DNA of 64,000 nucleotides from JAGQOZ01 sp041399205 (GCA_041399205.1 JAWKTK010000011.1:213817-277816), one strand, 5' to 3'. Positions 37,612 through 45,839 are shown, counted from the first letter of the stretch. Numbers and translations: made by a program. Notes: generated by a model not told the origin, from the sequence alone.

Positions 37612-39033
37612 CAGGGCTTTAAGTGTGTCAGTTAGGCCAATCTAGCAGTTTGGCGGTCGATATTCTTGGAGGGTACATTGCGCGGCAATTTTGGTTTTTC
37701 TTCTTTGGGCCACGGCAGAGATTTTCGATATTCAGAAAGATCAATCGACCTGGCGATCTTTTTCAATAGCGATGCCAACCCTTGCTCGTGGTCGGGATCA
37801 GTTCATCCCATTCTTGTGGTGTGATCGCGGTGCTGATCCTTCGGTCTTGTCCGAGACATTCTTGGAGACGTGGAAGTGACTGACCTCCACAACTTCGTCT
37901 TCATCATGCACCGAGAACAGCGACGCGAATATCATGACGCATGTTGAACGCTAACATCGAAAGACAGAACAAGAACGTCGCAGCCGAGGATGCCCGATAC
38001 CTGGATGCTCGCATGTGAGCGTCATCTGCAGCATTGAATGCAGTTTCTTCTTCCCAACGATGACGATACAAACTTGCAACGTCCTCGGCATAAACGTCGC
38101 TCGGTAGATTTGTCAGAATGTGAATCTCTACGTCGCCATCGCGTGTCGGCTTGTCCAGCTTCACCGTGATCCGCCGAACGCTCATGGCATCTTCGGCAGC
38201 GGATAACTTCATGGCTTGTTCGTACACAACGCCTGTACTGATGCGTCCGATGCGTTCGCGTTTACCCAATAAAACGCCCTTCAAACGTCCGTGTTGGCGG
38301 ATCGCAAAGAAACCTTTGGCCGCTGCGATGCCGCCAAACGGCACGACACAACAATGCCGGTCCGCGACAATGACATCCTTTTTTCCTCAGGTCTTCAATG
38401 ATCTGATCGCAACACGTTGACTCTTGTGAATGTCCATCGATCAAGACGTAGGCGATCGAACAGTTGTCGTTATATCCTTATCTGGCGACAACCTTGCCTG
38501 GCAGCGGAGCCCCTTTGGCCTCGCGAAAGGCCTTCAATCGTTTATCGCTCTTGGCGAGCACATTCCCATCGACGCTCAAGCAGCGATAACCGGGCAGCAA
38601 TTCCCAGGGTTGAAAATCCAGGGCGTCTTGCAGAGCGATCGCTTGCTCTGCGGAGTGTTTGACAATCGCTTCGCTGACCTTCGGTTCAACTCCTTTGTCT
38701 TCTCGTAGAACGATTGGACACTGACTTCAGTTCTTCCTTATGCTCTTTGTACGCTTGATTTAGGTTATCGCTAAAGTTCAGCGCAGGAGCATCAGCGACG
38801 GTCATGGCGACGGCTTGAAACGTAGCGATATAGTCATACGTAGCAGCGATTTTTCTCGAAGATATCATTGATGTGGCTCCCCAAGAAATCCTGCGTTAGC
38901 ATTCGAGTCATGACAGCAAACGGTGCGCTGTCTACAAAACGATCAAAAACCTCAGACGACATCGCGAACCTCCGTGTAGCGAAATAACACGGAATACACG
39001 AAAAACGCCAACCGCGATACCCTTAAAGCCCTG
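37612..39033 (-). mobile_element. IS4-family insertion sequence with intact ends and target duplication
   Basis: The element is 1422 bp. Its ends are CAGGGCTTTAAG at 37612 and CTTAAAGCCCTG at 39022-39033, a perfect 12-bp terminal inverted repeat that extends imperfectly inwards. It is flanked by the 11-bp direct repeat GGCCCATGGCC at 37601-37611 and 39034-39044, in the range typical for IS4-family target duplications. The target lies next to MITE-like sequence: GTAGCATGG precedes the left duplication and the MITE copy 2 follows the right one. Confidence 0.88.
37632..38962 (-). pseudogene. IS4-family transposase with several frameshifts
   Basis: Read from ATG 38962, coherent transposase pieces appear in changing frames: MSSEVFDRFVDSAPFAVMTR, DYIATFQAVAMTVADAPALN, CCDQIIEDLRKK, and then 37904-38344 with GRLKGVLLGKRERIGRISTG, VEIHILTNLPSDVYAEDVAS and the YREK-like motif LYRHRWEEETAFNAADD. 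The tail KSLPWPKEEKPKLPRNVPS ends at a stop at 37632-37634, 20 bp inside the left end. The first catalytic Asp is expected near the SVDGN-like piece around 38560. At least four frame changes make this copy unable to encode a full transposase as sequenced. Confidence 0.78.
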
Positions 39034-39054
39034 GGCCCATGGCCGTGTGAACCT

Positions 39055-39123
39055 CGTAGCATGGGCCGTTGCCTATACGAACCTACAAGACGCAAAACAC
39101 ACGGGCCATGGGCCCATGCTACG
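39055..39123. repeat. 70-bp MITE-like element, copy 2
   Basis: The element starts with CGTAGCATGGGCC and ends with GGGCCCATGCTACG. It is the reverse complement of copy 1 (15281-15350) over its whole length with a few differences, including one lost C in the left terminal repeat. The IS4 element ends 21 bp to its left. Confidence 0.75.
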
Positions 39124-39141
39124 GGAAACCAAGAGGAGTCC

Positions 39142-39537
39142 AGCATCGGCCTGGATACGTCTTGCTGGTGCAGTTGGTGCAGAAGCTCTTCAAGCGAGCA
39201 CCGGGCAAAGCATCGAGTCGCGGACGAAGCAAAGTTCGACGTTGCATTGGTTACATGCACGGCCCCGGTGCGAACATGATGCGGGCCGAAGACGCCTGAT
39301 CAACAGCGACTCTTGCTACACTTTCGACTGACTAGCAACCGCTAGTCGGTTTCTGCATGAGCCCATGCTGGCATCTCGTTGACACAACTCTGTCATTGAC
39401 CGGAACAGAATGCCGACAAGGACGCAACTTTAGAACAAGCCATTTCACCGTCGGCACTATGCTGAATCAGGCCTTTCAGGCGAATGGCACAGCACGTGCG
39501 ATGTCGACTCTTGCTCAGCCAGAACGTTCTCACTAAT
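39142..39537 (+). repeat. RAYT-tail module, copy C (C-terminal fragment plus downstream DNA)
   Basis: From AGCATCGGCCTGGATACGTC the sequence follows the RAYT C-terminal coding region (SIGLDTSCWC in one frame, RVADEAKFDVALVTC in another, so it is frameshifted). It then follows the same non-coding downstream sequence as copies A and B, ending near CTCACTAAT. It lies 18 bp after MITE copy 2, exactly as in copy A. No start or catalytic part exists. Confidence 0.7.
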
Positions 39538-39711
39538 GCGATTGTCCCTGTTGGACTCCTGCAGCGAGTCGAAGAAGCAAGGGCAGCGTTGGCGAAAGCG
39601 ATTCGCGACGGACTCAACAAGAAAAGAAAAAGCTCAAGCTTAAAAAACTTGTGGCCATTGGAAGCAAAATGGATTTTACGGGGAAAACCATTCACAGAAC
39701 GGAGGCAAAGG

Positions 39712-40089
39712 ATGCAGATAGAATACGACTGGATCCCGAATGTTCGGTACGGACCGTTTGTTTTGGGGAACGACTTCCGCGGAATGTTGCGGCCTTCAAT
39801 GGCATGATCTCGCAGTCAGAGAACTGGAGTGGGATGAATATCGAATGGTGAATAATCGCATTTGTGTATCGGTGTCAGACGAGCGGGTCGTATCTGTTGA
39901 GAGCTGGGGCGCGTTATCTTTGAAAACGTAGACATTGTCGGCATGGGCGTCAAGAACTGCAGCATTTTGCTTCATCACCGCATACAGGTTTCGGACGATC
40001 ATCTCGAGTGTGACCCGCTTGGATTGATGGCTTGGCTAGAAGATGGGCGTATAGAGTCCGTTTCAATGTCGACGTGGGAGGGACGATAG
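39712..40089 (+). pseudogene. Small immunity-like protein gene with frameshifts
   Basis: The ATG at 39712 has a strong ribosome binding site (GGAGG at 39701-39705). The first frame reads MQIEYDWIPNVRYGPFVLGN. Coherent sequence moves to a second frame (LEWDEYRMVNNRICVSVSDE, RVVSVESWGA). It moves to a third near 39913 (ENVDIVGMGVKNCSILLHHR, LMAWLEDGRIESVSMSTWEG) and stops at 40087-40089. Joined, it would be about 125 residues. The pattern of a beta-rich N-terminus, DERVVSVES and a final DGRIESVS strand resembles small immunity or hypothetical proteins near polymorphic toxins, but I cannot name a family. It is probably a decayed cargo gene. Confidence 0.45.
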
Positions 40090-40237
40090 GTGCCATCCAC
40101 CTATGCCGCCGCTAATTGAAGATATCCGACTGTTGTCAGAAGCAGCAAAGGAAGCCAGGGAAAGCGCCGGGTTAAACCGGCTTGGAATTGGGAATGCAAG
40201 AGTCCTACATAGAAGAGAGATCAAGAGACGAAGAAAA

Positions 40238-40250
40238 GGGGACGGGGGTT
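40238..40250 (+). repeat. Left inverted repeat of the RAYT unit
   Basis: GGGGACGGGGGTT is the exact reverse complement of AACCCCCGTCCCC at 41002-41014 and 41041-41053. It lies 67 bp upstream of the RAYT start. Confidence 0.8.
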
Positions 40251-40316
40251 GTTTTTGGCGTCAACCCGTAGTAGAATTGTGATTTTGCCGCCACTCTTCT
40301 CGCAGGTTCGCAGGTC

Positions 40317-40997
40317 ATGCCAAGGCAGAAACGCGCCGATGCAGCCAATATCATTTACCATGTCCTTAATCGTGGTAATGCAAGGCAGACGATCTTTCGC
40401 AAGGGTGAGGATTACGATGCGTTCATCCGTGTGCTTGATGAAGGTTTGAAAAAATACGACGTAAAGCTTTTTGCTTTCACGCTGATGCCAAATCACTGGC
40501 ATTTGGTGATGCGGCCAGCAGAGGATGGTGAGCTTGGTCGTATGATGCGTTGGGTTACGGCAACGCATTCCTTGCGCTATCACGCTCATTACCATACTCG
40601 CGGTGAAGGTCACATTTATCAGTCACGGTATAAGAGTTTTCCGGTTCAGGATGATGCTCACTACTACGTTGTTTGCCGGTACGTCGAGCGAAACCCATTA
40701 CGTGCCAACTTGGTTAAACGGGCGGAGCAATGGAAGCATGGTTCGTTGTACCGTTGGAATCAATCTATGGAACCGAAGCCGCAAATCTTGTCACCCTGGC
40801 CGATTCCGCGCCTTCCAGGGTGGAACTCGCGCGTCAACAAACCGCTCACCGAAAAGGAACTCAAGGCATTGCGAATCTGTGTCGATCGCGGCAGGCCCTT
40901 TGGCGAAGCAACATGGGTTCAAGAAACGGCCCAACAGTACGGAATGTTATCGACTCTCCGATCAATCGGCAGGCCCAAGAAACAGCCAAAGCAGTAA
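40317..40997 (+). CDS. REP-associated tyrosine transposase (RAYT), intact
   Basis: The 226-residue protein is a complete Y1 (HUH) transposase of the IS200/IS605-like RAYT type. The N-terminus is MPRQKRADAANIIYHVLNRGN. The metal-binding His pair lies in FTLMPNHWHLVMRP, and the region around GHIYQSRYKSFPVQDDAHYY holds the catalytic Tyr. YVERNPLRANLVKRAEQWKH and the tail RPFGEATWVQETAQQYGM complete it. RAYTs act on REP hairpins as single-stranded DNA transposases. Here the gene is flanked by inverted GC-rich repeats, as expected for a REP-RAYT unit. Of all RAYT copies in the window this is the only intact one, and it belongs to a shorter subfamily than the others. Confidence 0.92.
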   Translation: MPRQKRADAANIIYHVLNRGNARQTIFRKGEDYDAFIRVLDEGLKKYDVKLFAFTLMPNHWHLVMRPAEDGELGRMMRWVTATHSLRYHAHYHTRGEGHIYQSRYKSFPVQDDAHYYVVCRYVERNPLRANLVKRAEQWKHGSLYRWNQSMEPKPQILSPWPIPRLPGWNSRVNKPLTEKELKALRICVDRGRPFGEATWVQETAQQYGMLSTLRSIGRPKKQPKQ

Positions 40998-41082
40998 TAA
41001 TAACCCCCGTCCCCGTTGATTTGCCCAAAGCAGTAATGATAACCCCCGTCCCCGTTGATTTGCCCGTCCCCGTTGATTTGCC
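40985..41082 (+). repeat. REP-like direct repeats overlapping the RAYT stop codon
   Basis: The unit CCAAAGCAGTAATAATAACCCC (given here as CCAAAGCAGTAATAA) followed by CCCGTCCCCGTTGATTTG is present twice with a period of 39 bp, and a third partial copy CCCGTCCCCGTTGATTTG ends at 41082. The first unit includes the last codons and stop of the RAYT gene. The AACCCCCGTCCCC part is inverted relative to the left repeat at 40238. Confidence 0.8.
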
Positions 41083-41099
41083 TGACAAGCGTCGGCGAC

Positions 41100-41471
41100 A
41101 TGCTTGAAAGTCTAAATTCTCAGAATTGCATTAGCACATTGATCATTCAGGCGCACGGTTACGGTTGCGGCGGTTGCCATATTGGAGATCAGAAAATCAC
41201 TGCGAAGACTTTTACACACGATCAGATTAGTGGTCTCCGCAAGAAACTCTGCAAGAATGGTACGATTATTATGGCGTCGTGCCACAACAATTCAGCGCCT
41301 GGTGACGAAAAAAGAGAACTTCAATCACTTTCGCAGCTCCTTGGAGTAAAGGTATGTACTTGTCCAGGTGGCACATATCATGTCGAAGCGATGACATGTC
41401 GCGTTAAGCCAATGAATGGTACCGTTAAGCCAATGAATGGTACCGTTAAGCCAATGGTGTGTAGCAAATAA
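41100..41471 (+). CDS. Small protein with HG / ASC dyad (DUF4347- or caspase-fold-like)
   Basis: The ATG at 41100 opens 123 codons; the longer frame would only add REP-repeat sequence. A beta strand ending in LIIQAHGYGCGG is followed by a strand and helix (IGDQKITAKTFTHDQISGLR). Then come TIIMASCHNNSAPGDEKREL and LLGVKVCTCPGGTYHVE. A strand ending in His-Gly and a later strand ending in a Cys is the dyad arrangement of clan CD cysteine peptidase-like folds, including CHAT, caspases and DUF4347. In planctomycetes similar segments occur at the C-terminus of large RHS-like proteins. This copy may be an orphan C-terminal domain. The tail VKPMNGTVKPMNGTVKPM is made by a 21-bp repeat. Confidence 0.5.
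   Translation: MLESLNSQNCISTLIIQAHGYGCGGCHIGDQKITAKTFTHDQISGLRKKLCKNGTIIMASCHNNSAPGDEKRELQSLSQLLGVKVCTCPGGTYHVEAMTCRVKPMNGTVKPMNGTVKPMVCSK
41402..41460 (+). repeat. 21-bp in-frame direct repeat
   Basis: The unit CGTTAAGCCAATGAATGGTAC occurs twice and a third partial copy follows (CGTTAAGCCAATGG). It encodes the peptide VKPMNGT in frame at the end of the HG/ASC protein. Confidence 0.85.
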
Positions 41472-41478
41472 GAGGTAA

Positions 41479-41889
41479 ATGATGCGAATTGGACCTGTGA
41501 TGTTTTTTTCAGTTTGCTTTTTTTGGGGATGTTCACGAGGAGGCAACGAAGGAACGCCAGATTCTATTTCAATAGAATGCATTGAGAATTCAGATTGCAC
41601 TGCTACTTTCTTTGATTTGGATACCGAAGTTGAAACTGAATTGGATCATGAAACGCTGCAAGAAGCGATTGCCTTCATGAATTCTCAAAGTCCGAAAACA
41701 ATAATTGACGGATTGGAGCGGATGTTCTTCGGACGGATGCGGTTTAGTAACAGCAAGGATGAATTGTGGTTTCTTGAGGGGCGGCCTCTTATTGTATGTA
41801 AAGTTGTCAACGGTACTCCTCGGCGGTCGTATCAGCTGACGTGTAACTGGGAAGATTTGGTGTTAGAGATGTCACGAATTGTAAAGTGA
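41479..41889 (+). CDS. Small putative lipoprotein
   Basis: The 136-residue product has a lipoprotein signal with the lipobox FFWGC at residues 14-18 and then a Ser/Gly-rich start of the mature protein (SRGGNEGTPDS). The remainder is mixed alpha/beta with SIECIENSDCTATFFDLDTE and CNWEDLVLEMSRIV. A ribosome binding site (AGAGG) lies just before the tandem ATG codons. It begins 7 bp after the stop of the HG/ASC protein gene, so the two are probably co-transcribed. I do not recognise a family. Next to a possible toxin-like domain, a membrane-anchored immunity or partner protein is one possible role. Confidence 0.6.
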   Translation: MMRIGPVMFFSVCFFWGCSRGGNEGTPDSISIECIENSDCTATFFDLDTEVETELDHETLQEAIAFMNSQSPKTIIDGLERMFFGRMRFSNSKDELWFLEGRPLIVCKVVNGTPRRSYQLTCNWEDLVLEMSRIVK

Positions 41890-41894
41890 ACTCG

Positions 41895-42045
41895 AGGTGA
41901 CTCGTTGGTATCACTGTATTTCTCGTTGTGTGCGAGCCGCGTTCTTGATGGCCGATGGGGCGCAGGATCGGAAGCAGTGGGTCGAGAATCGGCTGAAGGT
42001 TTTGGCGGATGCGTTCGCGATTTCTGTCGGTGGATTCGCGGTGAT
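41895..42045 (+). pseudogene. RAYT N-terminal fragment (plus strand)
   Basis: The frame reads TRWYHCISRCVRAAFLMADG, DRKQWVENRLKVLADAFAIS and VGGFAVM, the first about 50 residues of the planctomycete RAYT family. It breaks off exactly where the catalytic DNHLH motif should follow. It runs head-on into the N-terminal fragment on the minus strand. Confidence 0.75.
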
Positions 42046-42249
42046 GATGGCGTACGTCAGCACGTCAATGCCGAAGACCGACGCCAGCGATTCCAGGCGG
42101 CGGCGAATCCATTCCTTGCGAAACGAATAGTCCTTACCGGTTTTCTCGTCCACGCCGGCCAGGAATGCTCTGCGAACGCAGCGTTGCACCGCATGCACAA
42201 TGCAAATTTCCGCGGAATCAAACTGTTCACTGCGCTTCGGACGAGGCAT
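42046..42249 (-). pseudogene. RAYT N-terminal fragment (minus strand)
   Basis: From ATG 42249 the frame reads MPRPKRSEQFDSAEICIVHA, RCVRRAFLAGVDEKTGKDYS and KEWIRRRLESLASVFGIDVL, TYA. It resembles the RAYT at 36160. It breaks off at TYA, again just before the SNH-x-H catalytic motif, and continues antisense into the plus-strand fragment. Confidence 0.75.
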
Positions 42250-42316
42250 GAGTGGGCTCCGCAAGGTTTTGTGTTGCACAGAGGATAGCAGGATGGCGGG
42301 GGGTGCGTCAATAGGA

Positions 42317-42367
42317 TTATGGATGGCACTTTCTAGGCTTATGTTTTTGTGGATGGCACTTTCTAAC
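42317..42367 (+). repeat. Direct repeat TGGATGGCACTTTCTA
   Basis: The 16-bp sequence TGGATGGCACTTTCTA occurs at 42320-42335 and again at 42351-42366, about 31 bp apart. It sits between the RAYT fragment and the SUKH-like tail and may mark a deletion or REP-type junction. Confidence 0.7.
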
Positions 42368-42499
42368 TCTCATTTTCTTTGCCTCGATTTCTCGGACGAG
42401 AATTTCGGGCACACCTATTCGTACAACCATGACACGGGCGAATTGATCGAGTTGACGAATACGTTCTCGGAATTTCTTCAAAACCCGTTAATCTATTGA
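42365..42499 (+). pseudogene. C-terminal remnant of a SMI1/KNR4 (SUKH) family immunity protein
   Basis: Only the last about 45 codons remain: FLCLDFSDENFGHTYSYNHD, then TGELIELTNTFSEFLQNPLI and the stop at 42497-42499. The final pattern (a strand, an acidic turn, a YxxDHD-like strand, then a helix SFxEFL) matches the end of SUKH domains, which are immunity proteins against contact-dependent or polymorphic toxins. The upstream part is replaced by the repeat and the RAYT fragment. Confidence 0.55.
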
Positions 42500-42513
42500 T
42501 TCGATCTGGCTCG

Positions 42514-43515
42514 TCAAAAATTGGCGGCGGTGTCACCTGCGGATTTGGTAATCAGCGAAACCATGACATCGGGTTCGACTTGTTCGTCTAAGAACCCGAC
42601 GGAATTATCTGCCTTGACCAAACAGATGCCGCCGGAATGAAAGCTGTAGGGCTGAGAATTGTTGCTGCAATTCATCAGTTGTTTTTGATTGCAGACGTCG
42701 TTGATGGTCATCCACAAAGTGGGGCTGGCCCAGCGGAATCGAGTGATGTTGCAATCGGAAAGTCGGCCTTGCTCATAGCAAATCGGCTTGCCGGCGCTTT
42801 CAAAGATCAAGATCGTGTTCCCCTGTCCGTCTTTCACATCCTCCGGACGCACTACTCGACGATCGGCTTTTCCGCTGTCGTAGTTGACCGAATAGACTTG
42901 CAAAATGCCGTCCCAGACATGATAGCCGTTGCCCCAGTTTGGTCCCGATGTTTTCGAGCGATCCTGCACCAAACCAGCTCGAATCAGTTGCCCAATCCCC
43001 GACTTCTCCGACGAATCGACTCGGACTGCTGCGTTGTAATCACTGGCGTGCTTGTCTTCTCGGCCACTAGGCGCCGAAGGGCACAGCAACACGCCTCCCA
43101 GGTTTTGTTTGGTCAGCGGTTCGTTCTTACTGCTATTCCAATCTTGGCTCAGATCAATCTGTTGATACAGGTTCGCTTGATCGAAATACGGCAGCAAGAA
43201 CGTCAGAAAGCTGTGCCTGGTAGGATCCAGCGAGCGTCCGGCGACGCTGCCAGTTCGCATGGTTGCCGCCGGCGGATATTTTTGTTTGGCCGCCACGTAA
43301 TTCAGCGTCGCACCGCCCAGATTTCGCAAGTTGTTGAAGCACTGCGTGCGCCGAGCTGATTCGCGAGCGGCACCCAGCGACGGCAATATAATGGCGACCA
43401 GGATGCCGATGATGGCCACCACCACCAGCAATTCGACGATGGTAAAACCCAACTTCGTTCGATATTGACGAACCAATGACGTTGGAGCTGCAGAAAACGT
43501 CGGGACATGAAACAC
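42514..43515 (-). CDS. DUF1559 protein with prepilin-type N-terminal motif
   Basis: The 333-residue protein carries the type IV pilin-like cleavage/methylation motif GFTIVELLVVVAIIGILVA near residue 23, then a long N-terminal helix. The DUF1559 domain follows (LPSLGAARESARRTQCFNNL, HSFLTFLLPYFDQANLYQQI) and ends in SFHSGGICLVKADNSVGFL, which corresponds to the H-x9-DG region with the Asp-Gly replaced by Asp-Asn. Such proteins are found in tens of copies per planctomycete genome and are thought to form pseudopili or surface structures. The first about 22 residues act as a leader. No pilus assembly gene is nearby. Confidence 0.92.
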   Translation of the reverse strand: MFHVPTFSAAPTSLVRQYRTKLGFTIVELLVVVAIIGILVAIILPSLGAARESARRTQCFNNLRNLGGATLNYVAAKQKYPPAATMRTGSVAGRSLDPTRHSFLTFLLPYFDQANLYQQIDLSQDWNSSKNEPLTKQNLGGVLLCPSAPSGREDKHASDYNAAVRVDSSEKSGIGQLIRAGLVQDRSKTSGPNWGNGYHVWDGILQVYSVNYDSGKADRRVVRPEDVKDGQGNTILIFESAGKPICYEQGRLSDCNITRFRWASPTLWMTINDVCNQKQLMNCSNNSQPYSFHSGGICLVKADNSVGFLDEQVEPDVMVSLITKSAGDTAANF

Positions 43516-43523
43516 CCCCAGTC

Positions 43524-44243
43524 CTAGATGTGATTACGAGAAGAACTGGGGCAGTATAGGCAATTCGTATGGGCGAATGCAACCGATTTGTGTTCGGTAA
43601 ATTTGAAACCTAACGCAAATCGGACTCCGGCTGTCGGTTCGGGTGGCGGGATGTCTTCGCGATCTTCAGTTTCTGGCGATGCCGGTGCGGTCACAGGCCC
43701 GACCGAGGATGACTCGGGAACCATCTGGCAGGATCATGCCAGGGCGAAGCGGGGTCGATTTGTTGAAGTCGGTGATTGGGCGAGCGGTCGCATGAGGTGG
43801 CGATTCGGCGCCTTCGAAAATGGGAGCTTGGTAGGTGGCAGCGGGCGTTCGGTACGAACCGTAATAGTCCGCAGCCAACGGCAGCTGGAACGGGAACCAT
43901 TGGACGCGGAACGGCTCGATAATACACGGCTGAAGGAGCTGCATAGTACGAAGGAAAATCATACGGTCGATAGAAACCGGACGGGTAACCACCTCTGATA
44001 ATAACCCGCCGTGCTGTAGCTGAGACTCAGCCCTGGCCTGTAGCCACCATAACCTCCGTAGAAGCCTCCACCACCATAACCACCGATGGAAATGGAAATA
44101 CCGGAACCACCGCGAAACCCGGGGCCATAAACGCCAGGGCCGAATCCGCTTCGACCACCGCGCTGAGCCACAGCGGACGATTCAAGGAGACTCAATAAAA
44201 CCAAGGACAAGACAGTCGTTTTGGTTAGAAGACGAAGGGACAT
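43524..44243 (-). pseudogene. Exported Gly/Tyr-rich protein gene with frameshifts
   Basis: The ATG at 44243 opens a signal peptide (MSLRLLTKTTVLSLVLLSLL, ending SSAVAQ) and a Gly/Tyr-rich segment (GGYGGGGFYGGYGGYRPG). The frame moves near 43995 (YPSGFYRPYDFPSYYAAPSA, VYYRAVPRPMVPVPAA) and again near 43880 (ADYYGSYRTPAATYQAPIFE, TPLRPGMILPDGSRVI). It then moves to a Pro/Glu-rich tail (PASPETEDREDIPPPEPTAG), ending at 43524. The whole would be about 240 residues with Tyr- and Pro-rich low complexity, as in surface or wall-associated planctomycete proteins. I know no function. Confidence 0.5.
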
Positions 44244-44384
44244 TGCGATTGCTCCTGAGTAGTTTGTTAATAGGCGAACCCAGTTAATCCTATACGCCGT
44301 GCTGGTCGAATGGCAACGGAAGGCGGAAAAGTCGCTTGGCGGAATTATCCGCGCGACTCGCACATTCGAACGATTCGGTTTAAC

Positions 44385-44608
44385 GGACTCGTCACCTCGT
44401 CCACTATACCTGCTTTGCTGGGACTCGTCACCTCGTCCACTACTGCTTTGTTGGGACTCGTCACCTCGTCCACTACTGCTTTGTTGGGACTCGTCACCTC
44501 GTCCACTACTGCTTTGTTGGGACTCGTCACCTCGTCCACTACTGCTTTGTTGGGACTCGTCACCTCGTCCGCTACTGCTTTGTTGGGACTCGTCACCTCG
44601 TCCACTAC
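44385..44608. repeat. 33-bp minisatellite, seven copies
   Basis: The unit starts GGACTCGTCACCTCGTCC at 44385, 44421, 44454, 44487, 44520, 44553 and 44586, with a period of 33 bp (the first interval is 36 bp). The internal copies are almost identical. Because 33 is a multiple of three, several frames are open, for example DEVTSPNKAVV repeats on the minus strand. No start or ribosome binding site supports translation. Confidence 0.9.
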
Positions 44609-44637
44609 GGATTACCGTTCGTTAAGACAATTCGGTT

Positions 44638-45636
44638 TCAATGCGACAGCCTTCGATGGGCGCTGCGTTGGGCGTTGAGCACAATTTCAATGGCCTGATA
44701 GGCATCTTCCAAATCGTTGCGTCGCCGCACCAGGCTGGTGATGGAACGATGAAAGAGCGAAAGCATTTGTTCGCCAATGGGACGTTCGGACTCTAGTGAC
44801 TCCATGTGGCGTCCGGCGTCGTCAAACCAAACCAGCGAATTCGGCAAATCGACAAATGCCACACCATTGTCACAGCAAACTTGCATTGCGGCTGGCGGCC
44901 GGAACGTGATCGCTTCTTTCCAGCCAGACGGCATGTAGTGACCGCAGGAAATTTCGGCCAGTGGACCGCTACCCCAATGGTCTCGCTGCGAAAAATCCAA
45001 GCACACCGTTTGATACTGACCGCCGTAGAAGTCCCCTTTATTTTTTCGAACACTGGTAACCGAAGTTACCGGTTCCGGAAACAACGTACCGACACCAATC
45101 GACCAGTTCAAAAAGTGCGCGATTAGCAATGCGTACGGCCGACTTCTTGTTGCCTTCCAGCGTTTCGGGAACCGCTTTGCGAAAATGGCAGAAGACGTAC
45201 TGTGGATTGCCTAACCGAGTGGCAATCAATTCTTTAAGGCGAAGCGTAGCGGCGGCGTGTCGACGAGGAAATTCGGCCATGAAGGCAACGCCAGCTTCTT
45301 CAACTCGTGATTTCACTCGCCTTGCTTCTTCCAACCCCATTTCAAACGCCGGCGCAGTAGATTGCTTTGCTAGATTCGCACGCGGCTAAGATGGGCAACG
45401 ATCCGTACCATTCGGGCGAAAGGATCATCACCGCATCTACATCTTCTCGTCTAGCTAACGCTCGAAATCCATCTACCGCCACCGAATTGAATTCGGCGGC
45501 AATTCGTTCCGCTCGTAATGCCACGCCGGAACAGATGGCCGTAATTTGAAACCGATCACCGGAGCCGCCTGAAGGCCGGAGCGTGTCGAGTTTCCCAATC
45601 GTGTCCCATCCCAACCAATCCAACTCGAAGCTTCAT
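44638..45636 (-). pseudogene. Gfo/Idh/MocA-family oxidoreductase with frameshifts
   Basis: The ATG at 45636 opens a Rossmann start (MKLRVGLVGMGHDWETRHAP). A shift near 45565 moves to RFQITAICSGVALRAERIAA and FRALARREDVDAVMILSPEW. A second near 45340 moves to VKSRVEEAGVAFMAEFPRRH and LGNPQYVFCHFRKAVPETLE. A third near 45090 leads into GDFYGGQYQTVCLDFSQRDH and the C-terminus, which stops at 44638. Joined, it would be about 330 residues, normal for an NAD(P)-dependent sugar dehydrogenase-like protein. The catalytic EKP motif region is altered (AIYCAGV). Three frameshifts in one gene point to decay or a poor-quality stretch. Confidence 0.7.
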
Positions 45637-45839
45637 CTTGTCCGCGCCTTACTGGAAATCATGGGGGGATAGTTCGGCCTGTAGGAATTGAGCAGCAGGA
45701 TGTCGTGTCGTCCAAGCAACAATTCACGACACAAATTATACGGCTTCGCTCCTACTTGGCTCAATTGCCGCTTTTGGCGTGGCGGCGATTTCTGTAGATT
45801 TGACGCAGAAACAGACCTCGATGGCCTCTGATTAACCCT

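Noticed and set aside
44385..44608. Repeat protein encoded by the 33-bp minisatellite
   Set aside because: Frames are open only because the period is a multiple of three; no start site or flanking coding sequence supports translation.
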